A stretch of DNA of 64,000 bases from an uncultured Prevotella sp. (GTDB lineage: Bacteria; Bacteroidota; Bacteroidia; Bacteroidales; Bacteroidaceae): positions 1 through 64,000 of the forward strand of contig CAJODL010000010.1 of NCBI GenBank assembly GCA_905233165.1. The letters are read 5' to 3'. This document shows positions 34,839-42,295 of the stretch, in pieces. Position 1 is the first letter of the stretch. Each line of letters opens with the position of its first letter. The position numbers and the translations under genes are program-made. A model generated the notes under the pieces. It was not told the origin of the DNA, did no database searches, and saw nothing but the letters and a program-made list of their open reading frames with translations.

Positions 34839-34956
34839 GCGGTTTCATTGAAAAGAGCAATAACAAAATTTTTCAAATAATATTACATATCGTAACAACG
34901 TGATATGAAAAAAAGAATATGATACAATAGATAAAGTATTTTTTTTATATTGTTTG

Positions 34957-34964
34957 TATTTTTG
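34957..34964 (+). promoter_or_regulatory. -7 element of the xylan operon
   Basis: TATTTTTG about 100 bases upstream of the xylanase ATG. No clear -33 box at the right distance, which suits a promoter needing an activator. Confidence 0.5.
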
Positions 34965-35063
34965 CAAGCGAAAATTCGTCTAAGATTGTATAAGTTCTAA
35001 AGTCGAATGTATCTTCTCTGGTTTATAATTCAAAATTTCTAATTAAAAAAATCATAATTAACA

Positions 35064-38000
35064 ATGAAACGCTTTATCTATTTATGTGTGTGTTCGCTGT
35101 TTAGCCTGTTGAACATGTCAGCTCAGCCTGCTGGTGGTTTTGGAGGCGTACAGCAAAAGGCAAATCTTGAGACTTCTCAGGTATGGAAAGATGTGAATTA
35201 TGTTGGTGATGATCAGACATATCACAATTGTGACATTTATTTACCTAAACAACAGAAGGACAGTTATCCCGTAGTTATTCATATCTACGGCAGTGCTTGG
35301 TTTAACAACAATGGTAAAGGTGGTGCAGACCTTGGTACCATCGTGAAATCATTGCTTGATGCAGGTTATGCTGTAGTATGTCCAAATCATCGCAGCAGCG
35401 CCGATGCTCAGTGGCCTGCCCAGATACATGATATTCGTGCCGTAGTACGTTTCATTCGTGGTGAAGCAAAAAAGTATAAGTTCGACCCTTCATTTATCGC
35501 TACCAGCGGATTCTCCAGCGGTGGTCATCTTGCTTCTATTATGGCTACCACCAATGGCAAAAAAAAATACAAGGTGGGTTCTGTCACCATTGACCTTGAG
35601 GGAAACCTTGGACAATATACAAATATGCCAAGCTTTATCAATGCTGCCTGTGACTGGTCTGGTCCTGTTGATTTGACAGCAATGGACTGTGGTAATCACA
35701 TCACAATGGGTAAGGACAGCCCGGAAGATGTGCTACTGAAATCCAAACTCGACAAGGAGCCAGATAAGTATCTTAGCCTTAGTGCTACAAACTATGTTAG
35801 CGGGAATTGCCCTCCAATTATCATCTTCCACGGTGAGAAGGATAATGTGGTGCCCGTTTGTCAGGGTAAGAAATTTTACGAGTTGCTGAAGGCTGCTGGT
35901 GTAAAGACAGAGGCTACATACCCTGCAGAAGGTAGTCATGGAGGTCCTGCAATGTACACAGCAGAGAATCTCCAAAATATGGTTAATTTCCTCAATAGCG
36001 TAAGGGGCAATCGTCAGGCAAGGGGAGGACGACAGAGAGGTCTTTTTGACCCTAATGCAGCAATTGGTATGAAGGATGCCTATAAGGACTACTTCAAGAT
36101 TGGTGTTGCCGTTAATCGTAGGAACGTGTCTGTTCCTGAGCAGAAGCAGCTTATACGTAAGGAATTCAATAGCGTCACAGCAGAGAATACCATGAAACCT
36201 ATTTCCGTGCATCCAAAGGAAGGCGTCTGGAATTGGGGTGGTGCAGATAGTGTTGCCAACTATTGTCGTGAGAACGGCATTCCTCTGCGTGGCCACTGCC
36301 TCTGCTGGCATTCACAGTTTACCGACTGGATGCTCTACGACAAGAAAGGTCGTATGGTAAAGAAAAAAGTATTTTACGAGCGCCTGCGCGAACATATCCA
36401 TACGGTAGTAAACCGTTATAAGGACATCGTATATTGCTGGGATGTAGTAAATGAGGCTATTGCCGACAGGGCATTCGGACGCCCAGGGCGTCCTGCTAAT
36501 CCTTATCGCGACAGTAAGCTGTATCAGCTCTGTGGTGACGAATTCATTGCTAAGGCTTTTGAGTTTGCACGTGAGGCAGACCCTAATGCGTTGCTGTTCT
36601 ATAATGACTACAACGAGTGCGACCCAGGCAAACGCGACCGTATATACAATATGGTGAAGAAGATGAAGGAACAGGGTGTACCTATCGATGGTATCGGTAT
36701 GCAGGGACACTATAACATATATGGTCCTTCTGAGGAAGAAATAGAGGCTGCTATCAAGAAGTATTCTGAGATTGTTAAGCACATTCATGTAACAGAACTC
36801 GACATCCGTACTAATACCGAACAGGGCGGACAACTGCAGTTCTCACGTGGTGAGTCAAAGCCTTTGGCACCATATCTCAGCACTATGCAGGAAGACCAGT
36901 ACAACCGTATCTTCCGTATCTTCAGAAGACATAGCGACGTCATTGAATGTGTTACATTCTGGAACCTCTCAGACCGTGATTCATGGCTTGGTGTAAACAA
37001 CCATCCGCTTGTGTTTGACGAGAATCTCAATCCAAAGCGTTCATATCTTCTCGTGAAGAACTTTAACGCTTCTCTCGATAATGTAAAGCCAAAGGAGGAT
37101 TTTGTATCTAATCCGATGAATCAGCCAGGTCAGCAGTATCCGATGGTTAATTCTGAGGGCTACGCACGTTTCCGCGTGGTTGCCCCTGATGCCAAGTCTG
37201 TTATTGTCAGCTTAGGTCTTGGAGGCAGTGGCGGTACTGTTCTCCGTAAGGATAAAGATGGTGTCTGGACAGGTACTACAGAAGGTCCTATGGATCCTGG
37301 TTTCCATTACTATCATCTCACCATCGATGGTGGTGTTGTCAACGACCCTGGCACACACAACTACTTCGGTTCTTGCCGTTGGGAAAGCGGTATAGAGATA
37401 CCTGCTGCTGACCAAGATTTCTATGCTCTTCGCACAGATATCCCTCATGGCACGGTTCAGGAGGTTCTCTATTACTCTCCAAGTCAAGGTAAGATGCAGA
37501 CTGCTATGGTATATCTTCCTCCAAAATATGGCAAACTTGTCAATGGCAAGCAGGAACGTTACCCTGTGCTCTATCTGCAGCATGGATGGGGTGAGAACGA
37601 GACAAGCTGGAGCCGTCAGGGACATGCAGGTCTTATAATGGACAACCTCCTTGCTGAGGGTAAGATAAAACCATTTATCATTGTGATGGCATACGGTCTC
37701 ACCAATGATATAAAATTTGGTACTATAGGCAGCTTTACTGCTAAGGAATTTGAGACATTACTGGTTGACGAACTCGTACCATTTATCGATGCCAACTATC
37801 TCACGAAAGCTAACAAATGGAGTCGTGCTATGGCAGGTCTGTCAATGGGTGGCATAGAGACAAAACTCATCACCACCCGTCGTCCGGGGGTGTTTGGCTA
37901 TTGGGGACTCCTCAGCGGTGGCACATACGCACCAGAGGATATCAATGACCCGAAGGCTGTTCGTGTTATATTCGAGAGTTGTGGTTCTAAGGAGAATCCT

Positions 38001-38138
38001 GACGGCATCCGTAAGAGTGTAGATGCTTTGAAAGCTGCAGGATATAATGCTCATGGATTTATAAGCGAGGGTACAGCCCACGAATTCCTGACATGGCGTC
38101 GCTCTCTGCGTGAGATGGCTCCGATGTTGTTTAAGTAA
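35064..38138 (+). CDS. Three-domain xylan enzyme: esterase - GH10 xylanase - CE1-type feruloyl/acetyl esterase
   Basis: 1024 residues with a signal peptide (1-20, ending NMSAQ). Domain 1 (about 35-315) is an alpha/beta hydrolase with GFSSG (S151), D260 and H292. Domain 2 (about 330-670) is GH10: acid/base E464 in WDVVNEA, nucleophile E578 in HVTELDI. Domain 3 (about 690-1024) has an Ig/CBM48-like segment (YARFRVVAPDAKSVIV), then an esterase with GLSMG (S927) and H1006. The last two domains match the Xyn10D-Fae1A layout of Prevotella ruminicola; the first esterase is extra. It should cut xylan and strip acetyl and feruloyl groups outside the cell or in the periplasm. First gene of a GH43-GH43 operon. 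Confidence 0.9.
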   Translation: MKRFIYLCVCSLFSLLNMSAQPAGGFGGVQQKANLETSQVWKDVNYVGDDQTYHNCDIYLPKQQKDSYPVVIHIYGSAWFNNNGKGGADLGTIVKSLLDAGYAVVCPNHRSSADAQWPAQIHDIRAVVRFIRGEAKKYKFDPSFIATSGFSSGGHLASIMATTNGKKKYKVGSVTIDLEGNLGQYTNMPSFINAACDWSGPVDLTAMDCGNHITMGKDSPEDVLLKSKLDKEPDKYLSLSATNYVSGNCPPIIIFHGEKDNVVPVCQGKKFYELLKAAGVKTEATYPAEGSHGGPAMYTAENLQNMVNFLNSVRGNRQARGGRQRGLFDPNAAIGMKDAYKDYFKIGVAVNRRNVSVPEQKQLIRKEFNSVTAENTMKPISVHPKEGVWNWGGADSVANYCRENGIPLRGHCLCWHSQFTDWMLYDKKGRMVKKKVFYERLREHIHTVVNRYKDIVYCWDVVNEAIADRAFGRPGRPANPYRDSKLYQLCGDEFIAKAFEFAREADPNALLFYNDYNECDPGKRDRIYNMVKKMKEQGVPIDGIGMQGHYNIYGPSEEEIEAAIKKYSEIVKHIHVTELDIRTNTEQGGQLQFSRGESKPLAPYLSTMQEDQYNRIFRIFRRHSDVIECVTFWNLSDRDSWLGVNNHPLVFDENLNPKRSYLLVKNFNASLDNVKPKEDFVSNPMNQPGQQYPMVNSEGYARFRVVAPDAKSVIVSLGLGGSGGTVLRKDKDGVWTGTTEGPMDPGFHYYHLTIDGGVVNDPGTHNYFGSCRWESGIEIPAADQDFYALRTDIPHGTVQEVLYYSPSQGKMQTAMVYLPPKYGKLVNGKQERYPVLYLQHGWGENETSWSRQGHAGLIMDNLLAEGKIKPFIIVMAYGLTNDIKFGTIGSFTAKEFETLLVDELVPFIDANYLTKANKWSRAMAGLSMGGIETKLITTRRPGVFGYWGLLSGGTYAPEDINDPKAVRVIFESCGSKENPDGIRKSVDALKAAGYNAHGFISEGTAHEFLTWRRSLREMAPMLFK

Positions 38139-38140
38139 GG

Positions 38141-38173
38141 CCCTTCCCCAGCCCATCCCGGTTGGGAGGAGAG
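38141..38173. repeat. C-rich/G-rich palindromic element
   Basis: CCTTCCCCAGCCCATCCCGG with GGGAGG downstream, between the xylanase and GH43 genes. Same style as 17448, 18678 and 50616. Confidence 0.5.
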
Positions 38174-38186
38174 AAGGTTTGCGGTT

Positions 38187-38214
38187 TTCAATGTTCAATG
38201 TTAAATGTTCAATG
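38187..38214. repeat. Heptamer array containing the GH43 start codon
   Basis: TTCAATG, TTCAATG, TTAAATG, TTCAATG. The chosen ATG of the next gene (38212-38214) is the end of the fourth unit. Confidence 0.85.
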
Positions 38215-39744
38215 AATAAATTCTTAACTATAGGATTTTGCTTTGCTGCAGTTACCGCTGCGGCACAGAATCCTATCATTCGGGACCAGTTTACTGCTGA
38301 CCCGACAGCGCGTGTATTTAATAATAAGGTGTACCTGTATCCCTCTCACGATATTGTGCCGCCACAGGGACAGCGTCAGGATTGGTTCTGTATGGCAGAC
38401 TATCATGTATTCTCTTCCGAGAACCTTGCAGAGTGGACTGACCATGGCGTCATCCTGTCACAGGAGCAGGTGCCTTGGGGTAAGCCCGACGGCTATTCTA
38501 TGTGGGCCCCCGATTGTGTAGAGAAAGACGGAAAGTATTACTTCTATTTCCCTGATGCTCCCCGTGAGGGTCGTGGCTTTGCTATAGGAGTTGCTGTTGC
38601 TGACAGTCCTACAGGGCCGTTTAAGTGCGAGCCCGAACCTATCAAGGGTATTCTTGGCATCGACCCCTGCGTGCTTGTGGATAATGACGGCAAGTCGTAT
38701 ATCTACTGGGGCGGAGGTGGCATTCGTGGAGCCCGCCTGAAGTCTAATATGAAAGATTTGGATGGTAAGACATTGTCTATGGAAGGTCTGCCAGAGGGTT
38801 TCAAGGAGGGTCCGTTTGTCTTCCGTCGTGGAGACTGGTACTACCTCACATTCCCTTGGGTGCGTGGCAAGAAAGGTGTAGATGGTGATAATCCTACTGA
38901 GACGCTGGCCTATGCTATGTCGAAGTCACCTCTCGGACCATGGGACTTCAAGGGTGTCTTCATGGCAGAACATGAGAATGGCTGCTGGACAAACCATCAC
39001 AGCTTTGTAGAGTATAAAGGCCAGTGGTATCTCTTCTATCACCGCAACGACCTCTCTCCAAATGATGACAAGCGCCGTTCTGTACGCATTGAGAAGGTAA
39101 AGTTCAATGACGACGGTACTATTCCCGAGATAAAGCCGACCCTTCGTGGTGCTGGTATTCTCTCTACCACTCCAAGACCCAAATATTTCTCTTTAGTGCC
39201 TGCCAAGGCTGCTCCTTCGCAGCCCGATGAGCAAGGTTTTATCAGGCGTTGGCGTATGCTCGAACCAATTCGTCAAGAGATACGTTCGAATGTTATCTTT
39301 ACCAATTCGTGGCTTCGCAGCAAGTTTGCTGACGAACTGTCAAAGTTGCCAAAGCAGAAGGGTAAGTGGTATAACCTCGACAGTGAGACATATAACATGA
39401 AGCTGTTCCGCTTTGCTGAGCAATATGGTAAGCAGACCTACGGCTCGCTGTTCTGGTGTGAGACAGTTATCGACTGTCCTGCTGACATAGCAGACGTACG
39501 CCTTGCTGTAGGTTCCAATGGTGCTTCTATGTGGTGGCTCAATGGGGTAGAGGTGTTGTTGCTTGAGGGCGACCGCCGTATGGTGGAAGATGATGGCATG
39601 TCACAGCGTATTACCCTCAAGAAGGGACGCAACACCCTGCGTGGTGCTATCATCAATGGTCCCGGACTCAGTGACATGTGCGTCCGCTTTGTCGATGAAA
39701 ATAGTAATCCCATTACGAGTTATACGCTAACCACTAACCGCTAA
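38212..39744 (+). CDS. GH43-family glycosidase (beta-xylosidase/arabinofuranosidase type)
   Basis: 510 residues from ATG 38212, which begins a good signal peptide (MNKFLTIGFCFAAVTAAAQN); upstream in-frame ATGs would spoil it. The five-bladed propeller has catalytic base D30 (QFTADPTARV), a central LGIDPCVLVD and the general-acid Glu in FKEGPFVFRR. A beta-sandwich-like C-terminal region follows (about 350-510, with SNGASMWWLNGVEVLL). It should remove arabinose or xylose units from xylan. The final TLTTNR and stop lie in a heptamer repeat (GCTAACC, ACTAACC, GCTAACA). Confidence 0.88.
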   Translation: MNKFLTIGFCFAAVTAAAQNPIIRDQFTADPTARVFNNKVYLYPSHDIVPPQGQRQDWFCMADYHVFSSENLAEWTDHGVILSQEQVPWGKPDGYSMWAPDCVEKDGKYYFYFPDAPREGRGFAIGVAVADSPTGPFKCEPEPIKGILGIDPCVLVDNDGKSYIYWGGGGIRGARLKSNMKDLDGKTLSMEGLPEGFKEGPFVFRRGDWYYLTFPWVRGKKGVDGDNPTETLAYAMSKSPLGPWDFKGVFMAEHENGCWTNHHSFVEYKGQWYLFYHRNDLSPNDDKRRSVRIEKVKFNDDGTIPEIKPTLRGAGILSTTPRPKYFSLVPAKAAPSQPDEQGFIRRWRMLEPIRQEIRSNVIFTNSWLRSKFADELSKLPKQKGKWYNLDSETYNMKLFRFAEQYGKQTYGSLFWCETVIDCPADIADVRLAVGSNGASMWWLNGVEVLLLEGDRRMVEDDGMSQRITLKKGRNTLRGAIINGPGLSDMCVRFVDENSNPITSYTLTTNR

Positions 39745-39750
39745 CATTCT

Positions 39751-41211
39751 ATGAAAAGGATATTTTTCATTTCTTCATTTCTTCATTTCTTCATTTTTAA
39801 TTATCAGCTGTCAGCTGTCTTCGCTCAGTCCGGAGCGCCATATATCCATGACCCGTCAACGATAGCCTTTTGTGAAGGAAAATACTATACCTTCGGCACT
39901 GGCGGTGGTGGACTTATCTCTGATGACGGATGGTCTTGGCACAGTGGTGCTGACCGCCCAGGTGGTGGTGCTGCCCCCGATGTCATGAAGATTGGCGACC
40001 GCTATCTCTGCATCTATGGTGCCACGGGTGGCGGACTGAATGGCGGCCATAACGGACGCATCCTCACGATGTGGAATAAGACCCTCGACCCAAAGTCGCC
40101 AGACTTTAAGTGGACGGAGGCTGTTGAGGTGTGCTCCAGCGATGGTATGGAAGATCAGGATGCCATCGACCCGGGTCTCTTGCTCGATCCTAAGACAGGA
40201 CGTTTGTGGGCATGCTATGGCACATACTTCGGCACTATCCGTCTCATAGAACTCGACCCCTCTACGGGCTATCGCATGAAGGGCAACAAGGAGAAGGACA
40301 TCGCCATCGACTGCGAGGCAACAGACCTTATCTGGCGTGATGGCTGGTACTATCTTCTTGGCACTCACGGCACCTGTTGCGATGGTGTCAACAGCACCTA
40401 TAACATTGTTGTCGGCAGATCACGAAACGTGGAAGGCCCATATATAGATAACGTAGGGCGTGATATGTTCCATGGCGGTGGCAGGATGGTAATCTGTGCC
40501 GGTGATAATGCAACGGGTCCTGGCCACTTCGGACGCACTATTATTGATGAGGGCGTCGAGATAATGTCGTGCCATTTCGAGGCTGATTTCAATCGCAGCG
40601 GTCGCTCTGTCCTTGCTGTCCGTCCTTTGCTTTGGAAAAACGGGTGGCCTGTGGCAGGCGAACATTTTAAGGGCGGCACATACGCCATTCTTTCAGAGCG
40701 CAGGGGATATTCCCTTGAACTGAATATCGATTTTGTCCGTATGTATCAAAAGCGTGAACGTTTTTGGCAGTTAGACCTCACGAAACCTGTTGTGCAGATT
40801 GCTCCGCAGCCCCTCGATAGTGTTATAAACACATGGCCGAAGGGAAACATTGCCCTTCGTTGCAGCGACTATATGTTCCGTCCTTGGCAGCAGTGGACCA
40901 TCACTCCAGTCGAGAGCGCTGGCGGATACCTCAGCAATCCATATTTTAAGATTACCATTGCCGGCACCAATCGTGCCCTGACGGCTACTGCCAATCTGGA
41001 GCTTGTTACGACGCCTGAGTTTACTGGTGATGATAGTCAGCTGTGGCGTATAGAGCAGCTTGTTGACGGTACTTTTCGCATAATGCCGAAACGTATTCCG
41101 GGTCAGGAAGGCGTAAACACCCGATATGTCATATACTCCGCCGCAGACTCTACGCCAACCCTCGCAGAGTATGATTTCCAGAGTGACAACTCAAAGTGGA
41201 ATTTGAGGTAA
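39751..41211 (+). CDS. GH43-family glycosidase with ricin-like C-terminus
   Basis: 486 residues. GH43 marks: base D34 in YIHDPSTIAF, AIDPGLLLDPKTG, and acid Glu in IDCEATDLIWRDG. The pattern is closest to arabinan/arabinoxylan-acting GH43. Residues about 355-486 (GNIALRCSDYMFRPWQQWTI, then a late DDSQLWRIEQ) look like a ricin/RICIN_2-type carbohydrate-binding trefoil. The signal peptide (ISSFLHFFIFNYQLSAVFAQ) is translated from repeat DNA (39763-39820). Stop TAA lies in the next heptamer array. Third gene of the xylan operon. Confidence 0.85.
   Translation: MKRIFFISSFLHFFIFNYQLSAVFAQSGAPYIHDPSTIAFCEGKYYTFGTGGGGLISDDGWSWHSGADRPGGGAAPDVMKIGDRYLCIYGATGGGLNGGHNGRILTMWNKTLDPKSPDFKWTEAVEVCSSDGMEDQDAIDPGLLLDPKTGRLWACYGTYFGTIRLIELDPSTGYRMKGNKEKDIAIDCEATDLIWRDGWYYLLGTHGTCCDGVNSTYNIVVGRSRNVEGPYIDNVGRDMFHGGGRMVICAGDNATGPGHFGRTIIDEGVEIMSCHFEADFNRSGRSVLAVRPLLWKNGWPVAGEHFKGGTYAILSERRGYSLELNIDFVRMYQKRERFWQLDLTKPVVQIAPQPLDSVINTWPKGNIALRCSDYMFRPWQQWTITPVESAGGYLSNPYFKITIAGTNRALTATANLELVTTPEFTGDDSQLWRIEQLVDGTFRIMPKRIPGQEGVNTRYVIYSAADSTPTLAEYDFQSDNSKWNLR
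39763..39820. repeat. Octamer and heptamer repeats encoding a signal peptide
   Basis: Units TTTTTCAT, TTCTTCAT (three times), then TCAGCTG twice, read in frame as the hydrophobic part of the GH43 signal peptide. Confidence 0.8.
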
Positions 41212-41255
41212 CGGGTAAAGGTTAACGGGTAAAGGTTAACGGTTAACGGTTAAAG
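41210..41255. repeat. Heptamer array after the xylan operon
   Basis: AACGGGT, AAAGGTT, AACGGGT, AAAGGTT, AACGGTT, AACGGTT, AAAG. Begins within the stop codon of the second GH43 gene. Confidence 0.9.
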
Positions 41256-41264
41256 AATAAACAG

Positions 41265-41293
41265 TCCGGAAGGTGTTCTTCCGGATTTTTTTT
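41265..41293 (+). terminator. Intrinsic terminator of the xylan operon
   Basis: TCCGGAAG and CTTCCGGA form a perfect stem around GTGTT, then eight Ts. It may also serve the opposing M15 peptidase gene. Confidence 0.92.
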
Positions 41294-41303
41294 GTTGTGT
41301 AGA

Positions 41304-41720
41304 TTACTTGTAATACCCAATTCTTACATAATGTCTGGGTTTTTCGAACGGGTTCCATGAAATGTGGAGCCAGCCGTTTCCTGTGAGCAGCTGGTCGGTA
41401 TAGGGATTGTTTCTAAGGCAATCCACCAGATGCTGGAACTGCTTTGTGTCGCGAGGACGTATGTCGGCAGCCTGACCTCTCAGGTGTTGTGAATTGCTGA
41501 CGCCGCCTACCATCTTGTTTACCTCGTTACTTCTGAAGCCCGAATTGATGATAATGGGCCCGACCTCGTTACGTGCCGGTTCCAGCAGTAAGTGACAGCC
41601 GAAGGTCATATTCACAACGTCCTGCATAGAGGGAATGTTCTGTGGGTATTTGCCAGTATTGAGAAATTCGCTCAACTTAAAATGGGTTGAAAGTTTTATG
41701 TCATTAATTTTTGTGTTCAT
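41304..41720 (-). CDS. M15-family (peptidase/endolysin-like) protein
   Basis: 138 residues from ATG 41718-41720; the longer frame upstream overlaps the next gene and lacks homology. INSGFRSNEVNKMVGG, SQHLRGQAADIRP (His and Asp of the zinc site) and GWLHISWNP (second His) are the peptidase M15/D-Ala-D-Ala carboxypeptidase pattern of phage lysins. It would cleave peptide cross-links of the cell wall. No signal peptide, so release may depend on the small membrane protein encoded upstream, which it overlaps by 17 bases. Confidence 0.85.
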   Translation of the reverse strand: MNTKINDIKLSTHFKLSEFLNTGKYPQNIPSMQDVVNMTFGCHLLLEPARNEVGPIIINSGFRSNEVNKMVGGVSNSQHLRGQAADIRPRDTKQFQHLVDCLRNNPYTDQLLTGNGWLHISWNPFEKPRHYVRIGYYK

Positions 41721-41922
41721 GGTAAAGTTTGTTAATGATTCTGATGTATTGGTCAAGGCCGAAGATAGAACCAGCCAGCAGGAACGACTGTGCCACATAG
41801 TATAGCAGTCCTGATGCCACATCGTCTATCTCTACCACCTGATAGGCTACCAGCGCGATACTGCTCACGATAAGCAGTACCGCACAGGCATACTGAGAGA
41901 TTTTAAAGCGTGTGTTTTCCAT
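41704..41922 (-). CDS. Small two-helix membrane protein, holin-like position
   Basis: 72 residues with two hydrophobic stretches (about 10-28 and 38-55) and a charged end (KLYHEHKN). The arrangement smalltalk peptide - small membrane protein - M15 lysin is what a lysis module would look like. No specific holin family is recognised, so the role is inferred from size, topology and place. Confidence 0.55.
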   Translation of the reverse strand: MENTRFKISQYACAVLLIVSSIALVAYQVVEIDDVASGLLYYVAQSFLLAGSIFGLDQYIRIINKLYHEHKN

Positions 41923-41938
41923 AGTACGTAAGGCCCTC

Positions 41939-41980
41939 TTACATCTAACATCTTACATCTTAAATCTAACATCTTACATC
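41939..41980. repeat. Heptamer array containing the smalltalk stop codon
   Basis: Six units (TTACATC, TAACATC, TTACATC, TTAAATC, TAACATC, TTACATC). The stop of the 29-residue gene (41974-41976) is in the last unit. Confidence 0.9.
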
Positions 41981-42063
41981 GCTGTCGCTCCACCAGCTGC
42001 GCCCAGAATGGCGGCAATGATGTAACTGATTACATGAAGTACGGTTTTCCAATTCTTTTTCAT
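41974..42063 (-). CDS. Smalltalk-type small protein
   Basis: 29 residues: MKKNWKTVLHVISYIIAAI followed by LGAAGGATAM. It has the charged start and single hydrophobic helix of the Bacteroidales smalltalk family, which is usually found next to cell-wall hydrolase, HU-like and DUF3987 genes, as here. Function unknown to me. It is first in the minus-strand operon, with a perfect promoter just upstream. Confidence 0.7.
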   Translation of the reverse strand: MKKNWKTVLHVISYIIAAILGAAGGATAM

Positions 42064-42123
42064 AGCTTTTGTGTGTTTTTAATGGTGAAATAATAAGGTA
42101 AAGCATTTCTTCTAAATGCTTTA

Positions 42124-42155
42124 CAAAAGTACAAAAAAAATGCGACATATGCAAA
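42124..42155 (-). promoter_or_regulatory. Promoter of the smalltalk - M15 operon
   Basis: Minus strand: TTTG (42152-42155), 20 bases, TACTTTTG (42124-42131). ATG is about 60 bases downstream. Confidence 0.8.
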
Positions 42156-42227
42156 TTTTCTGGGCGTTATTTTAGCAGGGAAAACAAAGCGTTTAGAATT
42201 TTTTTTTATTTATTTTTCGTGAAAAAA

Positions 42228-42258
42228 TTGGTTGTTTGCAAGAAAATGCTTAATTTTG
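42228..42258 (+). promoter_or_regulatory. Plus-strand promoter with no sense gene after it
   Basis: TTG (42228-42230), 20 bases, TAATTTTG (42251-42258). Transcription from it would run antisense into the Sel1/TPR gene; only a 7-codon ORF follows. Confidence 0.5.
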
Positions 42259-42295
42259 CGCAGAATAGTATAAGCACGTTATGACATACATTATT

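Noticed and set aside
35733..36833. Long antisense frames opposite the xylanase gene
   Set aside because: They shadow a clear GH10 coding region and show no domain or promoter.
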